This document shows, piece after piece, positions 26,327 through 34,857 of a DNA stretch of 64,000 nucleotides. The stretch comes from CAUSKK01 sp963532425 (GTDB lineage Bacteria; Pseudomonadota; Gammaproteobacteria; Cardiobacteriales; Cardiobacteriaceae). The DNA lies in NCBI GenBank assembly GCA_963532425.1, contig CAUSKK010000003.1, positions 91,740 to 155,739 on the forward strand. Direction: 5' to 3'. Positions within the stretch are counted from its first letter, which is position 1, and each line of letters opens with the position of its first letter. Both the position numbers and the translations under genes were made by a program. The notes below the pieces were generated by a model that saw only the letters and a list, made by a program, of their open reading frames with translations, did no database searches and had not been told where the DNA came from.

Positions 26327-27298
26327 ATGTTACGGCAACTTGTCCTCAGCAATTTCACCATCTTCGCCGCCACCCACCTGCAATTCAGCCCCGGTCTGAA
26401 CGTGTTCCTCGGCGCCAACGGTCTGGGCAAATCCCATCTGCTCCGGGTGGCCTATGCCCTCAGCGCCGCCGGCCGGGAAGCGCTCCCCCGGCCCGAGGCC
26501 AACCGTGCCTATGGCCAGCGCCTGCTTCGGGTTTTCCAGGCCGACCGTCTCGGCCAGCTGGTGCGCCACGGGGCCAGTGGCGCCGCCCTGCAACTCTTTT
26601 TCGACGACCGCGCCCTGGACTGTGCCCTGCGCTTCGGCCCGGCCAGCCGCCACCGGGTGAATATGGGCACTCTCCCCAGCCGGCCCAATCCGCTACGGCC
26701 CCTGCTGCTGCCGGCCCGGGAGCTGCTCAGCCTCTATCCGCTGCTGCAACGGCCGGAGCTGGTCGCCCATTTCGACGACTGCTATCAGCAGGCCGCCGAG
26801 GCCCTGGCCCGGCCGCCCCACCGCCCGCCGCCGGCCTTCCTGAGCGAAGCGCTGCCCGGCGAACTGCAGCTGCACCACGGCGGTTTCCGCTGGCAGAGCC
26901 CCGAGGGCCCGCTGGCCATCAGTCTGCTGGCCGAGGGCCAACGTAAAATCGCCCTGCTCGGCCGGCTCTGGGCCAACGGCAGCCTCGACCCGGGCACGGT
27001 GCTGTTCTGGGACGAGCCCGAGAGCCATCTCAACCCGCAGCTGCTGCGGCTGGTGGCCCGGCTGTTGCTGGAACTGGCCGGGGCTGGCGTGCAAATTCTG
27101 CTAGCCACCCATTCGCTGTTTCTGCTGCGCGAACTGGAACTGCTGACGCCGCCGCAGGTGAGTTACTTCGGCCTGCGCCGCAGCGCCGAGGGCATCAGCG
27201 TCGAGAGCAGTCCGGCCGCCGGGGCCCTGGCCGAGGTGCTGCTGCTGGACGAGGAGCTGGCCCAGGCCGAACGCTATCTGGAGGGCGACGATGGCTAA
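26327..27298 (+). CDS. AAA/ABC-type ATPase (AAA_21/OLD-like)
   Basis: 323 aa single-domain ATPase of the SMC/RecF/OLD-like class. Walker A is GANGLGKS (about residues 29-36), Walker B is TVLFWDEPESHLNP, and the switch motif is LLATHS. There is no DNA-binding or TOPRIM domain. The start (MLRQLVLSNF) follows a short leader after a decamer copy. It overlaps the following gene by 8 nt, and the two are almost certainly a functional pair. Such ATPase plus nuclease pairs are common in phage defence; here the pair sits at the head of the tmk-holB-pilZ operon. Confidence 0.8.
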   Translation: MLRQLVLSNFTIFAATHLQFSPGLNVFLGANGLGKSHLLRVAYALSAAGREALPRPEANRAYGQRLLRVFQADRLGQLVRHGASGAALQLFFDDRALDCALRFGPASRHRVNMGTLPSRPNPLRPLLLPARELLSLYPLLQRPELVAHFDDCYQQAAEALARPPHRPPPAFLSEALPGELQLHHGGFRWQSPEGPLAISLLAEGQRKIALLGRLWANGSLDPGTVLFWDEPESHLNPQLLRLVARLLLELAGAGVQILLATHSLFLLRELELLTPPQVSYFGLRRSAEGISVESSPAAGALAEVLLLDEELAQAERYLEGDDG

Positions 27299-27860
27299 AA
27301 GCATCAGCGAGGGCCGACTCCGCTTTGTCTTTCCGGCCGGCAGCCGCCAGCTCAAATACGACGGCAGCCGTTTCTACAACGGCGAAATGAAATCGCTGGA
27401 AATGAAGGGGGTGGACATCATTCAGGTGGACGACGAGCACATCTGGCTGATTGAAATCAAGGACTACGCCAATCCCAACGACCAGAGCCGCCGCGCCCAG
27501 CGGCTGCTGCGCCTGCGCGACCTGCCGCTGACCATCAGCCTAAAGGTCAAGGATACCCTGGCCGCCCTGACCATCCTCCAGCTCAGCAGCAGCGACACCC
27601 GGGGCCGCTACCGGCGCGAACACTACTTCGCCCGCCAGATTTTTCAAAAGAAGGTGCGGGTGGCCCTGCATCTGGAATTCAGCGGCATCAACCGGCTGGA
27701 ACACTCGCTCTTCCGGCAGAAGAGCGTGCGCAGTGCCCTGCTGCTGCGGCTGCGCGGCCTGCTGCGCCTGGTCGATGGCCGGGCGGAAATTGTCAATTAT
27801 CAGAGTCTGACCCCAGCCATGGGCTGGACGGTGGAGGTTAAACATGAGCCACTTCATTAG
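27291..27860 (+). CDS. Putative PD-(D/E)XK-like nuclease partner of the ATPase
   Basis: 189 aa. The segment Gly40-Tyr59 shows a possible PD-(D/E)XK core: Asp42 in MKGVDII, then E55-x-K57 in LIEIKDY, on predicted beta strands. The C-terminal half is basic and helical. It overlaps both the ATPase upstream (8 nt) and tmk downstream (17 nt), so it is translated with them. No family name is certain. Nuclease assignment rests on the short motif only; a DNA-binding accessory role is the alternative. Confidence 0.6.
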   Translation: MAKSISEGRLRFVFPAGSRQLKYDGSRFYNGEMKSLEMKGVDIIQVDDEHIWLIEIKDYANPNDQSRRAQRLLRLRDLPLTISLKVKDTLAALTILQLSSSDTRGRYRREHYFARQIFQKKVRVALHLEFSGINRLEHSLFRQKSVRSALLLRLRGLLRLVDGRAEIVNYQSLTPAMGWTVEVKHEPLH

Positions 27861-28464
27861 CATCGACGGCACCGACGGCGCCGGCAAAAGCACCCAACTG
27901 GAACGGCTGCGCGGCTGGTTTGCGGCCCGGCAGCTGCCGGTCTATTTCACCCGGGAAATCGGCGGCACGCCCCTGGGCGAACAGCTGCGTCAAATCATTC
28001 TGCACCCGGCCACCAGCCTGGACGCCCTCAGCGAGCTGCTGCTGATTTTTGCCGCCCGGCGCCAGCACGTGGAGACGGTGATAAAACCGAAGCTGGCCGC
28101 CGGCATCCACGTGGTGAGCGACCGTTTCACCGACGCCACCTATGCCTATCAGGGCGGTGGCCGGGGCCTGGACGCGGCCAAAATCGCGGCCCTGGAACGG
28201 TGGACCCTGGACGACTTCCGCCCGGATTTGGCCCTGATTCTGACCCTGCCCCCGGCCCTGGCCCAGCAGCGGCGCGGCGAACGCTCCTGGCTGGCCGACC
28301 GCATCGAGCGCGAGAGCGACGATTTTTTCAGCCGGGTGGCCGCCACCTACCGGGCCCGGGCCGAGGCCAATCCCACGGCCCGACTCATCGACGCCAGCGG
28401 GCCGCCGGAGCAGGTCTTCGCCCAGATTGAGGAGGCCTTGAATGGGCTCTTTGGCGCTGGCTGA
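27844..28464 (+). CDS. tmk: Thymidylate kinase
   Basis: 206 aa, phosphorylates dTMP to dTDP. P-loop DGTDGAGKST, the DR[YF] motif as VSDRFTDATYAYQGGGRG, and a LID region with RGERSWLADR. The first residues overlap the preceding gene, and the last 23 nt overlap holB. Confidence 0.95.
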   Translation: MSHFISIDGTDGAGKSTQLERLRGWFAARQLPVYFTREIGGTPLGEQLRQIILHPATSLDALSELLLIFAARRQHVETVIKPKLAAGIHVVSDRFTDATYAYQGGGRGLDAAKIAALERWTLDDFRPDLALILTLPPALAQQRRGERSWLADRIERESDDFFSRVAATYRARAEANPTARLIDASGPPEQVFAQIEEALNGLFGAG

Positions 28465-29383
28465 CATTCCCTGGCTGGGCTGGGACGAGCGCTGCCAGCG
28501 GCTGCAACAGGCCCCGCCGGGCTGTCTGCTGCTGCTTGACCCCTGGCGGGCCGGGGCCGAGGCGCTGGGCCGGGAATTTATCCGCCGCAGCCTCTGTCTC
28601 AACGACGGCGCGCCCGGCTGCCACTGCCGCTCCTGCCATCTGCTCGCCGGCGGCAGCCACCCGGACCTGCTGGTGCAGGACGAGGCCAGCAAAATGGCCG
28701 ATCTGCGCACGCTGCTGGAGCTGGTGCAGCTGACGCCGCTGCTGGGAACGAAGCGCTTCGTGCTGCTGCTGAACAGCGACGGCCAGCACGAGAGCGTCCT
28801 CAATGCCCTGCTGAAAACCCTGGAGGAACCGCCGCCCCACTGCCATTTCGTCCTGACCGCCGCCAATCGCCGCGCCGTCAAGGCCACCATTCTCAGCCGG
28901 GCCCAGGTGCTGACCCTGCCCCCGCCCAGCGAGGCGGCGGCCCTGGAATTTGTGATGGCGCGACGGCAGGTGGCCCGGGCCGTGGCGCTAGAATTGCTGG
29001 AGTCCTACCAACATAATCCCTTCCGGGCGGCCACGGGCGAAGCGCTTCCCCACCCGGATGAGAGCCTGCCGGCCTGTGTCGATGTGCTCTGCCAACGGAA
29101 TTTCGCCTTTCTGGCCCAGCTGGAACGCTGGCCGGCCGGGCAGTTGCTGGATTATGTCAGCCGCCAGATTGGCGCGCTGATTCGGGCGAAACAGTTAGAA
29201 TGGCTGCCGCCCAACTGGCCGAATCTGGCCAGCCTTCGGCGTGAAGATTTGGACATCAACCGCCTCCACAACCTCTACGCCCGGCTGCAGGCGCTGCGCC
29301 GGCCGTCCCAGAGCCAGCTCAACCGGCTCTACGCGGTGAAAGCGCTGCTGCTGGAGTACAACCTACCCAGGAATAAACTATGA
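28442..29383 (+). CDS. holB: DNA polymerase III subunit delta'
   Basis: 313 aa clamp-loader subunit. Zn-binding Cys residues are in CHCRSCHLLAGGSHPDL, and the sensor/SRC-like region follows in NALLKTLEEPPPHCHFVLTA. A decamer copy is encoded in frame as GTKRFVL. The order tmk-holB-pilZ is the usual gammaproteobacterial arrangement, which confirms both assignments. Confidence 0.93.
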   Translation: MGSLALADIPWLGWDERCQRLQQAPPGCLLLLDPWRAGAEALGREFIRRSLCLNDGAPGCHCRSCHLLAGGSHPDLLVQDEASKMADLRTLLELVQLTPLLGTKRFVLLLNSDGQHESVLNALLKTLEEPPPHCHFVLTAANRRAVKATILSRAQVLTLPPPSEAAALEFVMARRQVARAVALELLESYQHNPFRAATGEALPHPDESLPACVDVLCQRNFAFLAQLERWPAGQLLDYVSRQIGALIRAKQLEWLPPNWPNLASLRREDLDINRLHNLYARLQALRRPSQSQLNRLYAVKALLLEYNLPRNKL

Positions 29384-29736
29384 GTGAATCACTGTCCCAA
29401 CTGAAAAAAGGGGTTATCAAGCTCAATGTGGCCGATACCCGCGAACTCTATGCCGTCTATATGCCCTTCGTTGATGGCTGTGGGGTGTTCTATCCCACCA
29501 CCAACGAATACAAAATGGGCCAGGACGTCTTTCTTTTTCTGACCCTGCCCGATGACATCGGCCGCTTTGCCGTCTCCGGCCGCATCATCTGGCAGAACCC
29601 GAAAATCAAATCCGGCCGCCGGGTGCCGGGCGTGGGCATTCAGCTGCACGGCCGCGAGGTGCCGAAGATTCGCGAGGCCATCGAACAGGGCCTGGGCAAA
29701 ATGCTCACCACCGGCCTGCCCACCGCCACCCTCTAA
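29380..29736 (+). CDS. PilZ-domain protein, type IV pilus type
   Basis: 118 aa. It overlaps holB by 4 nt as pilZ does in Pseudomonas and relatives. It has GVIKLNVADTRELYAVYMPF and the VPGVGIQLHG element, but lacks the RxxxR and DxSxxG c-di-GMP-binding motifs, as is typical of the PilZ proteins needed for type IV pilus assembly. This implies the organism makes type IV pili. Confidence 0.88.
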   Translation: MSESLSQLKKGVIKLNVADTRELYAVYMPFVDGCGVFYPTTNEYKMGQDVFLFLTLPDDIGRFAVSGRIIWQNPKIKSGRRVPGVGIQLHGREVPKIREAIEQGLGKMLTTGLPTATL

Positions 29737-29819
29737 CCCCGGGCCGGGCCGACCCTCAGCGGTTACAGCCCCGGCCTCCCATCTGCTGGTTCTCACATCG
29801 GCCACACTGCCCCACGCTC

Positions 29820-29842
29820 CGCCCCGGCGGGGCGTTTTTTTT
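29820..29842 (+). terminator. Intrinsic terminator of the tmk-holB-pilZ operon
   Basis: CGCCCC-GGC-GGGGCG hairpin with a T run. Confidence 0.85.
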
Positions 29843-29869
29843 ACCCGTTGGAATGGCCTTGCCCTTCCC

Positions 29870-31445
29870 AACGAAGCGCTTCCTGATTTCCACCGGCCGA
29901 AGCGCTTCGGTTTAAAGAACACCTAAGGAATGAAGCGCTTCGTTTAGAACAACCTTCTCAGGCTGAAGCGCTTCCCCCCTTTTTTCGACCGTTGGAAAAT
30001 CTTTCTGCCTAGCGGGAAGCGCTTCGCTGTTAGAAGTCTTTTAGAAATGAAGCGCTTCATCTGGAACGGGTTCACAGCGAGAAGCGCTTCCGGCGGGCCC
30101 CGGCCGCTGACGATAAATCAGCCGGCCCCGCTCGAAGCGCTTCCTTCTTTTTGTCGTTGTCCCGACCGAAGCGCTCCCCTCTCTGGCTATCCAAAATGAA
30201 AAACGAGCGGAATCTAACGATGGCAGTTTGAGAACGAAGCGCTTCGGCTAGAACGACTTCCCAGCGGGAAGCGCTTTGTCGTTTTGTGCCTTGGGGATTG
30301 AAGCGCTCCCCTTTTGGGCTACCGGAAAATAGGTTCTCCCAGCTCGAAGCGCTTCCCCTTTTAGGTGCTGGGAAATCTATCTCCTCAGAACGAAGCGCTT
30401 CCCTTACCTCAAATAGTGAAGCGCTTCTTCCTAGCCCAAATAGCGAAGCGCTCCCCCAATTCGCCGAGAAAAAAGCGCTTCCCTCCACTAATCCAAACCA
30501 AACGGTCGAGGCGAAGCGCTTTGCTGTCAAAAAATAAAGCGCTTCAGCGGGAAGCGCTTCTTGCCTATTGAACCAACCGAAGCGCTCCCCTTTTCTGATT
30601 ACTAAGGCCGAAGTGCTTCGGTTTGAGGAGCAGCCGGGATAGGAAGCGCTTCCCTGTCCTGCGCCTTTTCAGAGCGAAGCGCTTCCCTGGGGCCGGGGCC
30701 GCTGGCGATTTCCAAAATACTGAAGCGCTTCGTCGGGAACGAGTGCCTAGTGGGAAGCGCTTCCTCTGGGGCAGGCTTGGCCAGCACTAATTGCAAGCCG
30801 CGCGGCAATGCCTGCCAAAGAGAAAAACTATCCGTTGGAACCGAAGCGCTTCAGTAAAAACGTCCCGCCGACCGAAGCGTGCCCTCTTTACTGGCATTAA
30901 CCCGCCCAGCTAAGCCACCAGTCCGAAGCGCTCCCCTCTTGGGCTATCAAAATGAAAAACGAACCCCGGCCCGGCGGTGGCGGTTTCGGGCTAAAGCGCT
31001 TCTCTCCTTCGCACTGAAACGAAGCGCTCCCCCTTTTTCTGCTGGCCTGGCCGAAGCGCTTCATGCTTTCGGAAGGCTTCCCTCGATTTGAAGCGCTTCC
31101 TTTTTTGCACCGGGCCGAAGCGCTTCGCCCTGAAACCCAGTGGTAACAGTGAACGGCCCCAACTGGGCCCGTAGAACGAAGCGCTTTCCCCCTTCGAGTA
31201 AAGATTTAGGCCGGGGCCAATGATGATTTAAAAATCCCGAAGCGCTTCGCTTGGAAGAGCCGTCGAGGAAGGAAGCGCTTCCCTCTGAAAGGGTATTGGG
31301 CTGGGGGCTGCCGAAGCGCTCCCCCGGGGGTTGAGTGGGTCGGGCCATGAAAAGAAGCGCTCCCGGTTTCGGCACCGGAAGCGCTTTGGGTTGGGTGGGA
31401 ATGCCGCCAGCCCCTAGAGCTGAGGCCAGCGCTTCCCTAGGAAAA
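29870..31445. repeat. Dense decamer island 4
   Basis: About 1.6 kb between convergent pilZ (+) and thiB (-). Decamer copies every few tens of bases; the part from about 30130 to 30935 is a near-copy of island 1 (1180-1905) with insertions and deletions that start and stop at decamer cores. No gene is credible here. Confidence 0.92.
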
Positions 31446-31458
31446 GCCGACCGGGGGC

Positions 31459-32460
31459 CTAGCGGCCGGCGGCCCGTTGCCAGCGTTTGATGGCGGCCTT
31501 GCTGTCCAGCGGCGGCTTCGGATTGAGCACCGGCCGGGTCAAACTCCGCTGGCGCAGTTCGTCATAGCCCGAGCCGACCAGGGCGCCGGTGGCGCTGAGC
31601 ATCACGTTTTTGGTGGCAATCAGGGCCTGGGCCTCGTCGCTGAGCAGATAGCTGAGGAAATCCTCGGCCAGCTGGCTCTGGGCCGGGCTGCGGTTGGCGT
31701 GGGCGGTCTTGGCCATGGTCTCCACCTGGAAGAAGCTGCCCTCGCCGAATTCGGCGGCGGCGTAGTTGTCGGTCTTATCGTTCATCCGGTGGTAGAGCGG
31801 CGAGGTGTTGTAGCTCAGCACCATATCACCCTCGCCCTTGAGAAAGGCCCCGTAGCTGTCGCTCCAGCCCTTGCCCACGGTCAGGGTGTGGCGGGCCAGC
31901 TCCGACCAGGCCGCATCCGCCTGGTCGTCCGCATAGAGGCCCTGCAGCCACTGGACGAAGCCCCGGCCCACGATGCTGGAGCGCGGGTCGGGATAGATAA
32001 CGGCCACGTCCTCGCGCCGGAGCAGCTCGGCCAGGCGGGTGGGCGGCGCTTTCAGCGCGTCGCGGCGGTAGACAAAGGCCAGGGCGGCAAAATCGTAGGG
32101 AATGAACAGCGGATTATCGTTGGCCAGGGGCACCTGGATACGGCGGCGGTCGATTTTCGTCGGGGCGAACAGTGCTTGCAGAGCCGGGTCGTCGATTTGG
32201 CTCTGGTCGAGGCCAATCACCACATCGGCGGCCAGGGCCGAACCGTCGGCCTTCAGGCGATTGGCCAGCAGCAGGACATTGTCCAGGGCCGTATAGCGCA
32301 CGGTGCAACCACAGTGTTTTTCAAAGTTGGCCTTCAGTTCGGGGCCCGGGCCCCAGTCGGCGCTGAAGAGTTCGTAGGTGTAGACCTCGAGGGTGGGACG
32401 CTCGTCGGCGCGCAGGGCCGGGGCGAGCAGCAGGGAGAGTAATAGCGCAATTTTCTTCAT
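31459..32460 (-). CDS. thiB: Thiamine ABC transporter substrate-binding protein
   Basis: 333 aa periplasmic binding protein. The Sec signal is MKKIALLLSLLLAPALRA. The mature start (LEVYTYELFSADWGPGPELKANFEKHCGCTV) and the GKGWSDSYGAFLKGEGDMVLSY region are characteristic of TbpA/ThiB. A TPP riboswitch lies just upstream, which supports the assignment independently. No thiP or thiQ follows; the gene ends against island 4, so the permease and ATPase must be elsewhere or missing. Confidence 0.92.
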   Translation of the reverse strand: MKKIALLLSLLLAPALRADERPTLEVYTYELFSADWGPGPELKANFEKHCGCTVRYTALDNVLLLANRLKADGSALAADVVIGLDQSQIDDPALQALFAPTKIDRRRIQVPLANDNPLFIPYDFAALAFVYRRDALKAPPTRLAELLRREDVAVIYPDPRSSIVGRGFVQWLQGLYADDQADAAWSELARHTLTVGKGWSDSYGAFLKGEGDMVLSYNTSPLYHRMNDKTDNYAAAEFGEGSFFQVETMAKTAHANRSPAQSQLAEDFLSYLLSDEAQALIATKNVMLSATGALVGSGYDELRQRSLTRPVLNPKPPLDSKAAIKRWQRAAGR

Positions 32461-32512
32461 GGTTTTTCCTTCGGCGGTGATGGCGACGGGCCCGCTGGGT
32501 CCGTGGTGCTCA

Positions 32513-32583
32513 ATCCCTTCGCCAATGCTAATTGGAGCAGGTTCGACGGGTTTTTCTCAGCGCCGCGCCGGCGCACCCCGTGA
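32513..32583 (-). promoter_or_regulatory. TPP riboswitch (THI element)
   Basis: On the minus strand the core elements appear in order: ACGGGGTG at the 5' helix, CTGAGA, ACCCGT closing the helix, GAACCTG, then CATTGGCGAAGGGA. This is the thiamine-pyrophosphate aptamer consensus. A strong hairpin (about 32485-32503) lies between the aptamer and the thiB ribosome-binding site AAGGA. There is no T run after it, so control of translation initiation is more likely than termination. Confidence 0.93.
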
Positions 32584-32634
32584 GCCAATGAAAGAAGCGC
32601 CTCCGAGGAAGCGCTTCCGGTGGAAAAAGGTCGG

Positions 32635-32751
32635 CTAGCCGGCCTGGCCGCCGCAGCAGCCGCAGCAGCTACCGCCCTCTTCCTGGTCCTGGTCGGCGTT
32701 CTGGGCCACCTGGTTGAGCAGCTCTTCGCCGCTGGTTTTTTTATCGCTCAT
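32635..32751 (-). CDS. 38-aa protein with a Cys-rich tail
   Basis: Starts MSDKKTSGEELLNQVAQNAD and ends GGSCCGCCGGQAG. It has a good ribosome-binding site (AAGGAAAAC) and sits 25 bp downstream of fbaA, so it is probably expressed with it. Four Cys in CCGCC suggest metal binding or a lipidation/assembly tag. No family recognised. Confidence 0.6.
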   Translation of the reverse strand: MSDKKTSGEELLNQVAQNADQDQEEGGSCCGCCGGQAG

Positions 32752-32776
32752 AGTGTTTTCCTTGTGTTAAAAAAAA

Positions 32777-33856
32777 TTACAGCACGTTGATGCAGTTGAG
32801 GTTTTTGAAGGCCTCTTCCAGACGCACGGACATGGATTCTTCCATTTTCCGCAGCCAGACGCGCGGGTCATAGTATTTTTTGTTCGGGGCATCGGGGCCG
32901 GTGGGGTTGCCCAGCTGGCCCTGCAGGTAGGCTTCGTTCTCCTTGTAGAACTTGAGAATGCCTTCCCAGGAGGCCCATTGGGTGTCGGTGTCAATGTTCA
33001 TTTTGATGGCACCGTAGCTGATGGCCTCGCGGATTTCCTCGGGGGACGAGCCGGAACCGCCGTGGAAGACGAAGTCGATGGGCTTGTCGCCGAGTTTGCG
33101 TTGCTGGGCCACAAATTTCTGTGAATCGCCGAGGATGCTGGGTTTCAGCTTGACGTTGCCGGGTTTGTAGACGCCGTGCACGTTGCCGAAGGCGGCGGCC
33201 ACGGTGAAGCGCGGGCTGATGGGGCTGAGCTGGTCGTAGACATAGAGCACGTCCTCCGGCTGGCTGTAGAGCTTGGATTCGTGCACGTCGGAGTTATCGA
33301 CGCCGTCTTCCTCGCCGCCGGTGATGCCGATTTCAATTTCCAGGGTCATGGCCATTTTGCTCATGCGTTCCAGGTATTTGCGGCAGATGGCCATGTTCTC
33401 CTCGATGGGCTCCTCGGACAGGTCAATCATGTGGGAGGAGAACAGCGGTTTGCCGGTTTCGGCGAAGTGTTTTTCGCCGGCGTCCAGCAGGCCATCAATC
33501 CAGGGCAGCAGCTTTTTCGCGCAGTGGTCGGTATGCAGAATGACGGGAATGCCGTATTCGGCGGCCAGGGCGTGCACGTGTTTGGCCCCGGCAATGGCAC
33601 CGAGCACGTCGGGACGGGTGCCACTGGTGGGTTTGATGCCCTTGCCGGCGTAGAACTGGGCACCGCCGTTGGAGAATTGAATGATGATGGGCGATTTCAC
33701 CCGGGCGGCCGTTTCCAGGGCCGCATTGACCGAGTCGCTGCCCACACAGTTCACCGCCGGCAGGGCGAATTTATTGGCCTTGGCAATGGCAAAGATTTTT
33801 TGCACATCGTCGCCGGTTACAACGCCGGGTTTTACCACATCAAAGATTTTCGTCAT
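32777..33856 (-). CDS. fbaA: Fructose-bisphosphate aldolase, class II
   Basis: 359 aa, the length and sequence type of E. coli FbaA. Zn ligands are in HTDHCAKK and in the later GNVHGVY and FVFHGGSGS loops; the catalytic Asp is in the TDH segment. Cleaves fructose 1,6-bisphosphate in glycolysis and runs in reverse in gluconeogenesis. Start ATG has a ribosome-binding site in GGAGTATTCCC. Confidence 0.96.
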   Translation of the reverse strand: MTKIFDVVKPGVVTGDDVQKIFAIAKANKFALPAVNCVGSDSVNAALETAARVKSPIIIQFSNGGAQFYAGKGIKPTSGTRPDVLGAIAGAKHVHALAAEYGIPVILHTDHCAKKLLPWIDGLLDAGEKHFAETGKPLFSSHMIDLSEEPIEENMAICRKYLERMSKMAMTLEIEIGITGGEEDGVDNSDVHESKLYSQPEDVLYVYDQLSPISPRFTVAAAFGNVHGVYKPGNVKLKPSILGDSQKFVAQQRKLGDKPIDFVFHGGSGSSPEEIREAISYGAIKMNIDTDTQWASWEGILKFYKENEAYLQGQLGNPTGPDAPNKKYYDPRVWLRKMEESMSVRLEEAFKNLNCINVL

Positions 33857-33908
33857 GGGAATACTCCATTTGGGGATAGAAAAGGGTTTTCGACTCGGGC
33901 CCGCCCAA

Positions 33909-34200
33909 CTAGCTCAGGGGAAGGAAGCGCTTCGGTCTATCAATCATCCTGGCGGCTGCGGTTGCGGCCGGTGGCGCGAAGCCCGTCCGCGCCGACTGCG
34001 TCAAAAGAAGGAAGCGCTTCGGTCTATCAATCATCCTGGCGGCTGCGATTGCGGCCGATGGCGCGAAGCCCCGCCGCGCCAACCGTGTCAAAAGGGGGAA
34101 GATAGATTCTCTACAGGTCATCATAGCTGCTGCGATTGCGATTAATGGCGCGAAGCCCCGCCGCGCCAACCGCGTTAAAAGAAGGAAGCGCTTCGGTCTA
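33909..34200. repeat. Tandem decayed copies of the 3' end of the SH3 gene
   Basis: Three imperfect copies, period about 95 bp, of the last ~45 bases of the next gene plus its downstream flank (words GGTCTATCAATCATC, GGCGGCTGCGGTTGCGG, GCGCGAAGCCC). The authentic copy ends in the stop at 34198. Decamers sit at the boundaries of the copies. ORFs crossing this region are not genes. Confidence 0.8.
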
Positions 34201-34857
34201 TAAATCATCATAGCTGCTGCGGTTGCGGTTAATGGCGCGAAAGTGGTCCAACAGCCAATGCAGCACAAAGCCAATCAGCACCAGTGCCCCGCCCACGTAG
34301 ATTTGATGGGAATGGAGGGCCTCCTCCAGCCGGTCATTGCGGTGGCGTAGGGTCAGATTCACCTGCTCGGCATTGGCAATCAGGGCCTCCAGTTCGCGAT
34401 TGCGCTGGTCGATGGCCACAATGTTGGACGAGGCCCGCTGCAGAGCCTGCAAATCCTCCCGGGCCTTCTGTTCGCTGAGTTTGAGCCGGTCAAATTCGGC
34501 CTGCAGGGAACCCAGCATCTGGCTGTTGCTGGCCTCGCTGCTCTGCAGACTGTTGTTTTTCTGTTGTAAATCGGCCAGCAGTGCATTCTGCTGGGCCAGC
34601 TGCACGTGGACGCTGGGCGTGGTCATCAGATTGCGGCTGGCAATCCAACCGACCACGTCGCCCTTCTTTACCTTGACATATTCCTTGTCGCTGCTGCGTT
34701 CCAGCACCTGCACCTCGTCGCCGGCGTTGAGGGTGGCGATGAAGCGCTTATTCAGTCCGGCCTCCTGATTGACGGACGTGCGCAGACTGTCGCTGACCCA
34801 GGCGGTTTCGGCCTGTAGCAGGGGCGGAAAAAATAGAATGAGTAAAAGTTTTTTCAT
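34198..34857 (-). CDS. SH3-domain membrane protein (TIGR04211/YgiM type)
   Basis: 219 aa. Sec signal MKKLLLILFFPPLLQA; bacterial SH3b domain about 17-80 (AWVSDSLRTSVNQEAG ... VVGWIASRNL); coiled coil about 90-180 (QLAQQNALLADLQQKNNSLQ); one C-terminal membrane segment (VGGALVLIGFVLHWLL). This is the architecture of E. coli YgiM and relatives. The 3' end of the gene is tandemly duplicated downstream. Confidence 0.87.
   Translation of the reverse strand: MKKLLLILFFPPLLQAETAWVSDSLRTSVNQEAGLNKRFIATLNAGDEVQVLERSSDKEYVKVKKGDVVGWIASRNLMTTPSVHVQLAQQNALLADLQQKNNSLQSSEASNSQMLGSLQAEFDRLKLSEQKAREDLQALQRASSNIVAIDQRNRELEALIANAEQVNLTLRHRNDRLEEALHSHQIYVGGALVLIGFVLHWLLDHFRAINRNRSSYDDL

Noticed and set aside
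29870..31445. Insertion sequence or integron-like cassette array
   Set aside because: No transposase, integrase, terminal inverted repeats or target duplication seen; the repeats are explained by the decamer and its spacer words.
33909..34274. 121-codon minus-strand ORF beside the SH3 gene
   Set aside because: It runs through the tandem duplicates of the gene tail in a different frame and has no ribosome-binding site.
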